Below, one piece after another: positions 10,251 through 21,751 of a stretch of DNA of 64,000 nucleotides; position 1 is the first letter of the stretch; every line of letters begins with the position of its first letter. This stretch comes from Zymoseptoria tritici IPO323 (lineage: Eukaryota > Ascomycota > Dothideomycetes > Mycosphaerellales > Mycosphaerellaceae): NCBI RefSeq assembly GCF_000219625.1, contig NC_018201.1, forward strand, positions 142,179 through 206,178, written 5' to 3'. The translations under genes were made by a program, and so were the position numbers. The notes beneath the pieces were generated by a model that searched no databases, was not told where the DNA came from, and was given only the letters and a program-made list of their open reading frames with translations.

Positions 10251-12300
10251 ACCGTTTATATCCCATAGTGTGTAAAGAACTGCTTGTGCAGCTTCCTATT
10301 CTGCATATGCCTCCTTACACCCCTCTGCTTGACTATCTCAGCCAGTGCATCGTCCGACTCTTGCTGTAGCATGCGAATGGTCTAGTGCTGCTCACGCAGG
10401 GGCTCTACCGCCTCATCCACCACCTCTTGCACGGCAGGATACTTCACTCCAAGCCACTCAAGATACATGCGGACGTAGTCCAGCTCGTCCATAGCCTCTA
10501 ATTAGGTGATGGTTAGAGGACTGCTGCCACGAGCAGTAGCGACTGCCGCCAGAGGTAGAGTTGGAGGCTGCAGAGCGGCTTGATGCAGAGCGGCTTGATA
10601 AGGCGGTGGAGCCCATGGTGGCATTGGCCAGCCGGCATATGGATTCATTGGCGTCGGCAGTGCTTGTGTTGGCGGTTGTGTTAGTGCCGGCACCACCTTC
10701 TTCTTGCCTCTGTTGGCATCCTCATTGCACTGCAACACCCTCTCGACAATGTCAGTAGGCATGGAGCCAGCCATAGCGGTGTTGGCTTCAACGCGCTGTT
10801 GCCAGTCCTTGAAATGGCATCCCAATACACTATAGTGCTGCCCTCTGAATGGCATGCAACCAATCCACGAGGTGCTCCGGTAGATAGGGCATTCCACGTC
10901 GACGCACTTCATGGACTCGATGAGCTCGCTGTACAAGTCGGAGCTGAACGAGAAGCCACTGATCGTCCGGTCGTGTAAGCAGTGCCTCTCGGGCGTGGGA
11001 GAGAAACAGACTTCACCTCGATTAGAGGAGAAAGAGGGATTCCAGCAAAGCCGCCGACTACATGTCCACCACGTGATGCTGTTGTAGTGTTGATGAGCTT
11101 CGCCGCCAAAGAGCTTGTCCCTCATAACATCGCACTGTTCCAGCACTTGCCGGACTACAGAGGCACAATCGAACCATACCTTACCAGGACCATGGAAGTT
11201 CCACCCGGAACCCTTCGCAGTAAACACATTGTTGGTCGGGACCTAGTCAGAGTATTGCACTCTCAGAGAACGCCGGGCTCCGTCGAAGCCAAGAAGATCG
11301 CATCCCAGACCCGTCGTTGTTCACAGCCCGTCAGCAGCCTCGTCGAGGAAGCTGGACACGGCTCCAACCCCTCTCATGAGGGAGGCACTGATCTTATCGA
11401 CTCCGATGTCGTTCCTTGATTAGCACCAAAGCAGCGCAGGCTCACCGAACCCAAGACTGGGAATGTCATTGAAACCAACGCACACTTCCCGGCAGAATTG
11501 GAGAAGGCTGTCCGGTGGGAAGGAGACGGGTGAAAGATAGAAGTGACCAGATTAGAAGGCTAAGCTTGGACTTCCCAGCGAGTGCGATCTCCTGCAGCAA
11601 GTCTTAATATGCATGTCATTCGTTCATCGTTCGGGCAAGTAGTCTCCCTGTGGTTCCAGTTCTCACACACCGATGGTCAACCTCCTTGTATTGCGCGGTA
11701 GTGGCGGCCAAAGGCACGTTGAAGCGGATGCCGCTGCTCATATTGGGGGCGACGCCGTCGGTGTCGACTTCTGCAACACACGCTTCGGGTGTCCGGAGCG
11801 GCTGAGAGAGGGTGCACTGCCGTGAGCGTAGAGTCCGAGGCTTCCGAGCACCGGTGATGGTGGTGTTGACGCTGACGAGAAAAGGAGGCCGTGGAGCGAT
11901 CGCCGGTGCAGCGGACGTTGCGGGCAATGCTGGTAGAGCGACATTCGGTAGGACTGGACTGCTGCCGGTGCAGCGATCCTTGGTCTTGACATCAAGCATC
12001 CTGGAAGCACTTACTTCCAGGGTTGCAACCAGCTGGTTCGCAAGCGCGGTGAGCTAAGGGTCCGTCGATTCGAGCTGAGCCTTTAGAGTAAGTAATGCGA
12101 CGGTAATGCACATATAGCGACTTCCCATCTGATGCGGACCTCCAGGAACTCTTCTACTTATCGAAGGTGTCCTTAATCGAACCAGATAGAACCCACGCTC
12201 GTTCTTCTCGGTAAGGTACTCGGAGACTTGGATCTTGCGTCTCCGGTGTTGCTAGTCATTAATCTAGGACTGTCACCATTCGACATGAATCCGATCGCCC
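10251..12300 (-). pseudogene. Decayed minus-strand ORF(s), possible relative of the 17.9-20.3 kb Gag-like element
   Basis: A long frame runs from about 11510 to about 10251, broken only by a few TAG/TAA/TGA codons. It includes a clean 241-codon part (10502-11227) with CMPFRGQHYSVLGCHFKDWQ and a Pro/Ala-rich end. Upstream, another frame (about 12270 to 11616) reads LKAQLESTDP-x-LTALANQLV and RKPRTLRSRQ, resembling LKSQLESLTFQVTALEKQL and RSLRSRQR in the element at 17.9-19.3 kb. Before it lies a segment EYLTEKNERGFYLVRL that is faintly chromodomain-like. The two parts are in different frames. Homology with the second element rests on short motifs and needs an alignment. Confidence 0.45.
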
Positions 12301-12833
12301 GCAAAGTCGGAGGTACCAAGATGTTAAACTTGGAACATAGTGTCAATCAATACTATGTCGGGACTGGAACTTGTAGTCAGAAATAGTAGGAGGGTTAAGC
12401 GGGTAAGGGAGCGCAGAGCAAACACAGGCTCGGCCAGAGCATCTAAAGATGTTGCGATATGATGGAGTTGAAAGCCGTACTCCACCCTTTGCAATATCAT
12501 CGGCCGCCGCCATAGGGCTCCCAGAGTCAACACCAGCTCCGGCTTCCGTCATCCCTCCGTAGCGCAGCCTCGTCTTCAACAGACTAACGTCCCACGAAAG
12601 CCACTACCTTGATCTCCATCAGTCTCAATGCCCGCGTCATGTCGTCCTCTCTCGCAGCCTGGTCTGGCCTCGCCTCGTATGAGCAGCTCGGCCCAGCTAC
12701 CTCAAGAACGGTAGCGGCAGCAGCGTGCTTCGTCTCCACCTAGTATCCTACTAGCCGTCCACTCCCAAAAGCCAGTGCCGCAGCCTCGAAGCCAGCAGCG
12801 CCGTTGAGACTTGCAGCCCAGCCTAGCTCCGTC

Positions 12834-13860
12834 TCAAGACCAATGAAGACCTCGCGCAGGAATGGTATTTGAACGTCGATCGCTCGGCTCGTCATCGTCC
12901 TGGACGTCCTCGGCCTGGTAGGTAAAATGAAAACCGCAGCGGCAGGACAGCATGCGAGTCGTTCCTGTTAGTTGCCGAGAATCGTTTGATAGGATCGTGA
13001 TGGAGAGAGGCCAGCCCCAACGGATGGGACGAGATTGGTGCGCACGAACAATGTAGCGAAACAGCAAGACGTTTACGTTCCAGTGTAACAACCTTGTCAT
13101 AAGATCGAGAGCCAGAGCCAGACATGCCCGTTTCCTAACGATGCAATAACCGTGGCGCCAAAGCTTGCCACTGCACGCCCAGGTTACCGCAACATACAAC
13201 CTCCTCTTCCCACCCTTCGAATCGGTCTGCGCCGCCCGCATCAACATTCGGCGAAAAAATGCCTCTTTCACGTCGTCCGCCGGATCTCGCCCACCGGTTG
13301 CTTTATTATTCCAGTCCCCATTCTGTGCCGCCGCGAAGGCCGCGTGCCGTTGGTGGCCCACATACACCAGGATGCGATATGACGCTTCGGCCAGATCGTG
13401 ATGGGACCGGGGTGCGGAGACCTCGTCGAAGACATTCGAAGCTGGGTCCTCTTCTTTGTCCGAGATGGCGGAGGATAAGTCGTCCTCTCCTTTGTCTGCA
13501 ATGCTGGAAAGAAGGGAATCGGAGGCTTAAGACTCGTTGGACAGCGGAGGCGGTGGAGGTGGTGGAATGGCGGAGATGGAGTGGCGGAGGCCTTTGAAGG
13601 GTCGAGCAAACCACCTATATATCAGGATGGCCGGTCTCAACGCAGCATTGCGAGCAAAATTCCCAAGGCGGTGCAAAACATAGAGGTTCATTGCTGTATT
13701 GCGAGAGCCGGCGGCATATGATAGCGAACTGAATGTCATTCCTGCGCGGCAATATATCTGCACGTAAAGGAGCATTCCGATTTCCAGGTGTGTTATCCAT
13801 CTTTTGGTCCAATCGATCTTTTTCAGACTCTGAGCATATACCTCCAAATGCCCTCCTCAA
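12834..13860 (-). pseudogene. Host-type ORF with one in-frame stop, function unknown
   Basis: From 13847 to 12834 one minus frame stays open except for a single TAA near 13527. It reads a Pro run (IPPPPPPPL), the acidic stretch DKGEDDLSSAISDKEED, then DPADDVKEAFFRRMLMRAA and a C-terminus QAEDVQDDDEPSDRRS. The acidic middle makes coding on this strand likely. The part around 12900-13100 may contain an unspliced intron. No family is recognised. Confidence 0.35.
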
Positions 13861-14009
13861 CTCGCTTTGGTGAACGAGTCCAGGGACTCGCTCGCACGCT
13901 CCCAGGTCTTCGTATCCCGCTGCTCCTAGTCTTCAACGCCTGTGATCTGACGCATAATGGCCTCCATCTCGATGCTGATAGTCTCCAGGTGGGTTATTCT
14001 CAGCCTCGG

Positions 14010-14690
14010 TCAGGCCGGAATCCTCGGCGAGGTCGTGCGTGGTGGTGTACGATTCGATGGTCTTGTTGCGCGAGTTGACGGCGCCAGGCACATCGGCGAT
14101 ACTAGTGAGATGTATCTTGCATGAGTTGCGGGCTTGAAGATGCTGTCAAGGGCATGGATGAAGGATGGAAGGGTGTCAAGACCACGTGCTGTCGAATGTC
14201 CGTCTCCGCGTGCTGTCGAATGTCCGTCTCCGCGTGCTGTCGAATGTCCGTCTCCGCGTGCTGTCGAATGTCCATCTCCGCGTGCTGTCGAATTTCCATC
14301 CCGGCATGCAGGTCTGAACTCGCGGACACAGTACCTTATCTTCCAAGGCCCGCTCGTGACAGCCCGACCGGCGAGTTCATGGAATGACGAACTCGCCATT
14401 GTCGCGTCCTCGGCGATGCATTGTTCCAAATCCCACACCTCTTGCATTGGGATGGCCGGGCGCTGGTGAGCGACAGAGACAGCGCGGTCTCACTCGCAAC
14501 GAGAAACATGCCAGCTCGCTTTTCTTCGGTGCGGATGGGGTTTTTGGTCTTCGTCTTCGGCGGACTGGAATGGCTCTAGGCGACGAGTGATGACGGGTTC
14601 GGGGAGGACGAAGTCAGGATATCGCGAAGGTGATGGAGGCGGGCCGGCGATGAGCATTTCGTGTGGCCGGAAGCTGACAATCAGGTAAGG
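14010..14690 (-). pseudogene. Host-type ORF containing an octapeptide minisatellite
   Basis: The minus frame from about 14690 reads MLIAGPPPSPSRYPDFVLPE, crosses one TGA, then continues MQEVWDLEQCIAEDATMASS to five GDGHSTAR-type octapeptides and ends at 14010. The repeat keeps the frame. The competing plus-strand ORFs through the repeat look less protein-like. No family is recognised. Confidence 0.35.
14186..14305 (+). repeat. 24-bp minisatellite, five copies
   Basis: Five head-to-tail copies of a 24-bp unit (GTGCTGTCGAATGTCCGTCT plus four bases). The first three are identical and the last two carry C-to-T and other changes. Confidence 0.9.
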
Positions 14691-14808
14691 TACCTTAGTA
14701 CTTGGCGAAGTGACGAGAAGTCGAGAGATGAGACTCGGCTTGGTTCCATTGTCTGTCCTGTCGTTCCCCCGCGCGGGCTGACGCTGACGTCACCTCGATG
14801 CACCCATC

Positions 14809-15939
14809 GTAAGTACCTCCGTTCTTCCGCCCAAACCGTAACAAAGTACAAATTAAAACAACAGCACCACAGGACGAGTCTCGACCCACGCAGAACCGAG
14901 CGCGACGGGAATGCCACCATGGGCGGTGCTATAACGAAGAGGAGGCAGAGACGGCTGCATCGAGGGCGAAAGTCTGGACAACAGCGACAGCGAGGCGCAC
15001 ACCACACACCAATTGACCTATCTACCCACAAGTGAACCCGGCTCCCTACAGGATGACAAGGGTGAGGAGCAAGAGAATGATCACAGCGTCAACGAGCAGG
15101 CTCCTCTTCGACCTCGCACACACACCCGCTCCCTCCTCGATAGCATTCGCTCCTCGCCCCGCTCGCTCTGTCTCCTTCGGAATACCAATCCCTCCGGCTC
15201 ATCAGCACCTCCGACTCGCCAATCCCAGCGACTCGCCAGCCCCTCCGACCACGGCGAGATTGTCACGCTAGAGTCACGTGCACTGGTCTCATGCCTATCG
15301 CCAGGCGGACAGAGCCGCCGACAGTGCCCTGGCAGAAATGGCGACACGAGGAAAGTGGCAACAACACAAGGAGCCGCCAGAACAGAGAAGACGGGGGCAT
15401 GGCATACGGCAGAAAGCGCTGTAAAAGCAGGAGAAAAGCTGGCCAAAGATCATCGGACAGGGTAGGATGAACGACTTGGAGATATCGAGCAAAGGACGGC
15501 GCGAAGAGTTCCGGAGGGGTGATGTGGACTGTATGGATATGAGTGGCCTGGAACGAGGAGGCGTTTCAAGCGATCGAAGTCAATGAGTCCGTCGCAGATG
15601 AATGAAAGTGGGAACAGGAATGGATACGAGGATAAGAGCGGAAATGAGGGTGCCAGTGGAACCGAGGATGAGAGTAGATACAAGCAAGACCCAGACGCTG
15701 ACGGCGGTGGAGGTAGGGCGGGCCGTGAAAGAGGAGAAGAAACGCCACGGCAGCAGACGCAACGCGGCAATAGCAAGAACAGCTCGCGGGGATATTCCTA
15801 CCGACCTCGTACCGGAGAACATTCTCCAGCGCATTCTTATGCAATCCTAACCATCGAAGGGGTGTCTAGGCGTTTTCCAGGCCTTTCAGCGAGCGTGATT
15901 TTGAGCAACGCCAAGAAACACGCTTCATTCGTCAGTTAA
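14809..15939 (+). pseudogene. Broken host-type gene with one predicted intron
   Basis: A fungal intron at 14809-14864 (donor GTAAGT, branch CCGTAAC, acceptor ACAG; 56 nt) is followed by an ATG in ideal context (GCCACCATGGG, 14919). The ATG frame ends after 39 codons at 15035. Protein-like sequence continues in a second frame (15032 to about 15840), for example ALAEMATRGKWQQHKEPPEQ, crossing several stops. I read this as a gene broken by a frameshift plus stops. No domain is recognised. Confidence 0.3.
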
Positions 15940-16295
15940 TGAATTGTCGTCGGGCAAACGTGCTAATGCCTCCTGTGTCAACCAAACATCCGACCGGACT
16001 TCTGAGACGACTTAGACCGGCACATATTAATCTTGGAACCCTACCAAACTCACGAACGCCGATAAGAGGCAGCAGTTGACTGCACACAGACACTCACTTG
16101 GACCAGCTATCCAGCCGGCTGGCCTACAGTTCTATCCGCGGAATCTACGCCAGCAGATGCAAGCCGGAGCCAATTACACCCTAAGCAAGAGGCCAGCCAG
16201 AACGCCGAGTTGCAGTCCCGCGAGATACGTGACGAGCAACGATTCGAGAAGCGAGGCACCAAGCATTAAGGTCCATTTACTACAGAGATAACTCC
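15925..16295 (+). pseudogene. Relic of the 38-46 kb Gypsy gag
   Basis: This stretch aligns by eye with 38525-38890 of the large Gypsy element, base for base over long runs, including the leader CCAAACTCACGAACGCC versus CCAAGCTCAGGAACGCC. The protein-level match is QQMQAGANYT-x-PARTPS against QQMQAGANRT-x-PARTPT, then APSIKVH against APSIEVH. Both copies carry a TAA at the same place (16063-16065 here, 38659-38661 there). Nothing of the capsid core or pol remains. Confidence 0.7.
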
Positions 16296-16595
16296 CACCC
16301 GACCACGACCACAGGCGCCATGTGCCACGCCAATACGCTTGCCAGCCCCTTGGAGGTCTCGCCGAGACGAGTATAGGTACGCACATTTAACATGATGTCT
16401 TAACGCCACGGCATGATCTCTCTTTTAGAGGCTGCCCACCCCAAAACCTCCCCATTCATCCAGCGATGGTTCTGTCTTGAAACATGCGTTTGATGGTGCG
16501 GATTGTGTCGAAAATCACTCGATGCCTTGAGCTATCAACGGTCGCGGTTTGGGAACATGGCGCGATCTCCCCTTTTAAGTCGTGACGATAAACAC

Positions 16596-17140
16596 TCAGC
16601 TTGAAATCTTCCCATCCAGAATGTCGAGTACGATTCCAAGTTCTGGCTGCTTATCGCGCCCATTGCTTCTTGTAACTCGCAGTCCATAGCTGGTACTTCC
16701 GAGGTTCAATCTCTGTGACCAACGCCTGTATGCTTGTATCTTTGGAGGATGAATGAGCCAGACTGTATGTCGAGAGTCGAGTAGCTGTAGCTCCGCCTCC
16801 TCCGACACCATTGTCTCTGTGCTTTGTGGTGCGTTGCGGTATGTCGGCGTCCTATCTGCCTTTACCTGCTCTTCTCTGCAGCCTCTGCTCGCTTCCCGTG
16901 GCACAAGTGCGCTCTGTTTGTTGGATCGTTTGGAGATCTCGCGACCGCGGATATCGCGCGCGGACGCAACTCTCTGGGCTTGCGACGGGGCTTGCGAGAG
17001 GTTTTGCCTTGGTGGTTGTCATGTCCGCCTTTACCTCATCTGTTCTGTTCCTGTTCGTTTCACGTGGCGTCATTGCGCCCTCTCTCCTGAGATCGTTCGG
17101 AGATCTCGCGGCAGGAGAGATCGCAGTTGTGTGAGGTGTA
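16596..17140 (-). pseudogene. Fragmentary ORF with an internal duplication
   Basis: A minus frame (16904-16596) reads TETMVSEEAELQLLDSRHTV and ends LGIVLDILDGKISS. Upstream, a diverged duplicate of about 170 bp gives PREASRGCREEQVKAD and, further upstream, PRETNRNRTDEVKAD. Similarity at the protein level on this strand supports past coding. Function unknown. Confidence 0.3.
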
Positions 17141-17756
17141 CCCCCTACGAGTCAACGCCGTTGTAGAGGTGCAGGGTCGTTCCAAGGAGTCGAGCTCTGA
17201 TTCCGATCATGTCAAGGCACGATGATGGTAGTCTGCCGTCATAGTCACTCTGCCGCTTATTCGTCCAGTGAGAGCGGAAGATGACTTCAGATTCGAGATG
17301 GCATTGTGCTGAAGGCAGCGGATTGTAAGTAACGCCGATTCTGTTGGAGAGGCATTCTGAATAATTAGCTAGAGAGAAAGAAAATGTTGAAACACCATGA
17401 AGTTTTCATGACTCAGCTTGAAGGAAGAGGCACTCCAGTGAGGTAATTGACGGTGTGTTGTTCATGCTCTTGCTCTTGGTGGTCGTTGATTAATCGGTGC
17501 TGCCGCTGGTGGCTTTGAGGGATTGGCGGAGCGACCGGCGGTGAAGAACGAGGCGGCCGAGCGACGGCTGGTGCGGTGGAAGGTGGTTCAGCGCTCGTCG
17601 GTGCGGCGATCGGTGAAGCTGGTGATTCGCGCAGCTGTTGAGGTACGAGAGTCTTCCGTCCGGCGCAGTCGCGAACGATCTGCGGAAGGTGTCGGTGTTG
17701 GTGTTGGTAAGCCCGCGAGCTCGCTGTTATGGCGGAGCGGCCATTGACTGGCAGTT

Positions 17757-17890
17757 GGTGAAGCAGATGCTGCTGCTCTGGCAGTGTCGATCGCAGTTAA
17801 TGAAGCAGATGCGGCTGCTCTCGGTGGCGGTGTTCAGTCAGTTAGTAAAGCAGATGAGGCTGCTCTCGGTGTCGGTGTACAGTCAGGTGT
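17757..17890 (+). repeat. Imperfect 45-bp tandem repeat, three copies
   Basis: Three units of the type TGAAGCAGATGCGGCTGCTC followed by a variable GTGTCG stretch lie directly downstream of the Gag-like remnant on the minus strand. On the minus strand the unit reads ESSLICFTN-like and keeps the frame. Confidence 0.6.
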
Positions 17891-17916
17891 TTAGCTCTTC
17901 CTAAAGGGTGCTGAGC

Positions 17917-19275
17917 TCAGCTCACAAGCACGTGTCGGTGTGGTGTTGATGTTGCCGGAACGAGGACGAGGAGTCGTGAATCCGGAGCGCCTGAGTGCGC
18001 TTCAAACGATGACGATTGTCGACTGCCAGCGGCGGAGCGATGAGGTGGACAATCGTCGTTGCGCGTCCGCACGACTATGTCTCTCACGCTGTCCACGCGG
18101 TGCCTAAGTGCACCGCTCCAATGCCTGAGTGCATTGGCACGGCCATACAGTGATATGGATCCGTGTTGTTCCTTGTTCATGATTAATGAAGTCGAGCCAT
18201 AGGGTGTCTCGAGGAACCTGCTGCGAAGGTTTTCGGTATCGCAGGGCGACAGACTGACGCTAAGGCTAGTCGCTGTCTTGACAGACTGCGCTGAATGGCA
18301 AGTCGCTGTCACTTTAAGAGATCGTCTTGGAAGTGCTGAGCTTAGTCGAGCACCTACAGCTAAGGCTCTTAGCGGTCCACTAAGACACCTGCTGCTGCTC
18401 CTGTTACTCGGACGAGGAGGTAGTGTTGCTTTTGAAGGCTAACAGCTCACTCGGACTGCGAGTGCTTGAAGTTGTTGAGGGTTGGTGCGTTGTCGAGAGC
18501 GGAGCGAACGCGGTGGATCGACTAACGGTTGCAAGGACGAGGGCAATAGAGTCACGCTCGGTAAGGCGACTGCCGGTGCAGTGTTCGGTAAGGGAGCGAG
18601 TAGTGTGATGGCTGGCGATGCTGCAGCGACCGGCGATGTCGGAACTGGTAGAGCTAGTGAAAAGATGGCATCAAAGAGAGGGCTCTTCGATGGCAGCACC
18701 TTCTGCGTAATTAGCTGCTTCTCAAGGGCGGTGACCTGAAAAGTTAGCGATTCGAGCTGAGACTTCAGTGTGGTGCGACCGGTTGGTGAGGCACGAGAAC
18801 GACGAGGCTTCGGAGCAGAGCTCGGAGGTGGTGTTGGCGATTGAGCAGTCGCTAGAGGTGTTAACGACTGAGCAGCCGCGGAAGGAGTTGATGGTAGCTC
18901 TCGCGAGCGTGCTCTCCAGTCGTTGTTAGGGCATTGCCCGTAGAAACTGCTGTGGCCATGTTGTCGGCAACGGAAGCAGATGTTAAGCTGGATACAGTGC
19001 TTCTTTTGCTCTTGCGAGAGAGGCTCGAAGTACTGCACCTGCGGCGATGAGGCTTGTATTAGCTGCTGAGATGGCGAAGCCGGACGAGGAGATGTTGATG
19101 CCGTGTCTTAAAGCGGCGGTGGTGCTGGTGGTGAGGGCGGAAGGATTGCCCGCTGTTGCATACGAGCGAGGCCAATTTTGTATCCACGCAACTCAGTCTC
19201 CAAGCTCTTAACGCGCTCGTTCGCGGCGGCAAGCTCCTATGTAAGCTGCGCCTTAGTTGGTGCCTTAGAAGGCAT
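17917..19275 (-). pseudogene. Decayed retroelement Gag-like ORF with zinc knuckle
   Basis: One minus frame of 453 codons begins MPSKAPTKAQLT and is broken by only three stops (TAG, TAA, TAG), each one C-to-T step from a Gln codon. It has an N-terminal coiled coil (ELAAANERVKSLETELRGYK), a Pro-rich linker, a zinc-knuckle-like motif CFRCRQHGHSSFYGQC at 18931-18978 (spacing CX2CX4HX6C, two residues longer than the usual CX2CX4HX4C), another Pro/Ala linker and a second coiled coil (LKSQLESLTFQVTALEKQL). The arrangement is that of an LTR-retrotransposon Gag or a LINE ORF1. No RT is found downstream. It follows the 19344-20259 ORF by about 70 bp. Confidence 0.6.
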
Positions 19276-19343
19276 CGCGAAGCAAGGAGTCGGTAGCTGA
19301 GCCAGAGCAAGGGGTTGACGCTGCGAGGCGAGGAGGTGAGTTG

Positions 19344-20259
19344 TTACTCAGGGAATGGAAATCTCTGCGTGTTGGTGTAACCAAAGGATCTGAGGGTGAT
19401 TCTGGTAATTCTGGTGCGGGAGCTAGGCTCTACCTCTAGTAGACGGTAAAAGGATCGAGGGTGGCTATCGAGCCATGCGAAGGCGTAGAAGGCGTTCGTG
19501 TCGTTGCTGCTGCGAGGAGCTGCTACGAGGATCGAAGGATGAAGTCGCCCGACGAGTTCTTGCAGTTGAGTAAGTGCAGCTTGCTTCTCTTTGGGAGAAC
19601 CAATCCAAGCGGATGGGTATCGGTAGTCTGTAGCTTGCTTTCGACTCTGGCGTGATGCAGTGGGTTGCCTGCCTGTGTAGCTTTGCGGAGTGGGGTAGGC
19701 GTCGCAGAGGTAGCGGATGAGCGTCCACTCTTCTTGGTTGCACAGCTCTTGTCTCTCTTTCTGGGTAAGAGTAGTGCCGAAGGCCTTGAACTGGTGTGCG
19801 AGCTAAGACGTGGTGGACGCCAGTTTGGAGGGTAGTTGTACGGTGACCTGGTTATCGAAGACGACAACGAGGTCGGATGTTTGGGATTCGGTCTAGAAAG
19901 TTCAGAGGACTCTAGACGAATCGAAGTAGGTGCCGGGGCTTTAGCAGGCAGGGTGGATGCGGAAGCTGGCAAGAGTGACGCGTTTCTTGCTCTTGACTCT
20001 TAAGGCTCGAAGTCGCAGTAGTTTCGCGTTGCAGGTGCCCTGCAGGCGTGTCAATATCGGAGTTCTCGCTTTGGAAGGCAGAACTGGGATCTAGAGGTAC
20101 AGGGTGGACGCGTAGTCGGATCGGCGGAGTCTCCGTCAATTCGTCGTCGCAGTCGCGGGTTGCAAGGGCACCCTCTTCAGTGAGTGTGAGAGCACGCACG
20201 GGCCCTCCTTGGCGTGGTAACGTAACAGCCTCTCGCCGAGTTGTTAAGTTCTCCTACTG
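19344..20259 (-). pseudogene. Upstream ORF of the two-ORF retroelement remnant
   Basis: The N-terminal part (about 20259-19960) reads LTLTEEGALATRDCDDELTE. After a frame change near 19930, a protein-like frame runs to TAA at 19344 and includes TSDLVVVFDNQVTVQLPSKL and LTQKERQELCNQEEWTLIRY, ending FPFPE. Stops in this frame are again TAG/TAA/TGA at expected Gln or Arg positions. I do not recognise the domain. Its position before the knuckle ORF suggests one transposon. Confidence 0.45.
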
Positions 20260-21746
20260 CAAATTTCTGTACAGCCCGTCTTCCTCCCAGCAGCCGCATC
20301 TTCCACGGGCTTCTCCGATATTTCCCTCGCATAGGCTATTCGCACTTACTTTTTTCTCGGCGACTCCGAATATTCCACACGGAACATCTATCGCAGCAGT
20401 TACAGTTCTCCATTTCTGCTTACGTACTTCGTACGGTACGGTTCTTAAAGAGTTGCCCAAACATTCGATGCCCCTTATGCGTATCACAGCTTTTGGCCGC
20501 ATTATAACCTCCACAATAGGTTGTAAGACTCCTACTATATCGATAGTATTACAAAATACTCCCTCTCATCTTGTGCTCTAGCCGCCTGCACGTTTCTCGA
20601 AACTCATTCCCATCTCCTACGTAACCCGACTTCCCTGTGTCCCTATTCGATCCTCCAATCTCTTATACACCCCCGCCGCGACGCTCCAACTGTGAAACGT
20701 TCTAGACCGAGTTCTGCTGCTGATCTATTAAACCAGCTGGAATCTGAAATACTCCTCTTTCTACTATACTATCTATTCGACTAGCTAATACAGATTAATG
20801 TGGAAAGCCTTCGACTAAGCACTGCACGCCTGTCTGGCCGATAAGGATCTGACAAGGTTAATGCTACTGCCTGTACGGATCTCTCCGAGCACGCCAAATG
20901 GACAACAACGAGATTATGTATAATATAACTCGAAGGCGAGGGTCTTTGCTCGATCGCAGCAGGGTCAAATCGTGGTGCCTCCTCCGCTGTCGCGGCTGCT
21001 GCATCTCCGGCCCTCTGGATTTCCTTAACGTGGCTTTGTCCGACTACGTATCGGCATTATTGTCTTGTAATAAAACAATTTACAACGTGTTACTGTGATT
21101 TTCCAGTCCTCGACTTTGACCAATCTTAACGACAGCTTCCGCGCGCCTGTGATATCGATCCTACCACGTCGCTCCGGCTATCTTAAGGTACTTTGATCAA
21201 ACTCCGCTCGGCGAGTAGAGCGCCTACTAGGGTATTAGTCTTCCTCGATACCGGTCCACTTTCTTTGCCTGTTGCCCGAAAAGTTACCTTGTTCCCGGCT
21301 AGCAAGTAGCAGGTTGTAACACGTCTGGAGGGGCTGTTTGTAGGCTCCGAACCCGCATAGAAAGGTTATAGGCTAACCTAGATAGAAGACTCCTAGACAT
21401 TCGTGGGGCAAAGTTCAAAATTTGAAATATTCTAAAAAGCTTGTTTTAAAGGTTTCCCCGCTATGTACCTAGAGCTGGAGATCTAGCTTTGCTGAATGTA
21501 GTTATAGGCTAACTAGATCAGATGGTGTCTAGAAGCGCACGAGTCAACCCTCCCTCCCCGCATTCGTTTCATCCTCGCTCGAAACACACCTTATAGGTAT
21601 ACTCGTTGCGCGTACGCATGGGTTTCAAGGGCGCGGGTAAGGAAGACCGCGCGGTAGCTGATACCCTGCTGTTCGCGGGGTTGTAGATGGGGGATGGGTG
21701 TCGTGCTTATGTTGTGGTTTTTGCGGTGCGGTCGGGCGCTTTAGTT
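20260..21746. other. Stretch without a supported gene
   Basis: Short frames only. It contains A+T-rich patches (21040-21110, 21410-21520) that look like old transposon sequence, but no terminal repeats or domains could be identified. It ends at the ACTTC target site of the Copia element. Confidence 0.4.
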
Positions 21747-21751
21747 ACTTC
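21747..21751 (+). repeat. Target-site duplication, left copy (ACTTC)
   Basis: The five bases before the left LTR are ACTTC, identical to 27811-27815 after the right LTR. Confidence 0.95.

Noticed and set aside
14186..14305. CRISPR-like array
   Set aside because: Units are directly adjacent without unique spacers and the genome is eukaryotic, so it is a minisatellite.
14121..14469. Plus-strand ORFs through the 24-bp repeat
   Set aside because: The repeat unit is a multiple of three and holds open several frames. The minus frame has better flanking protein sequence.
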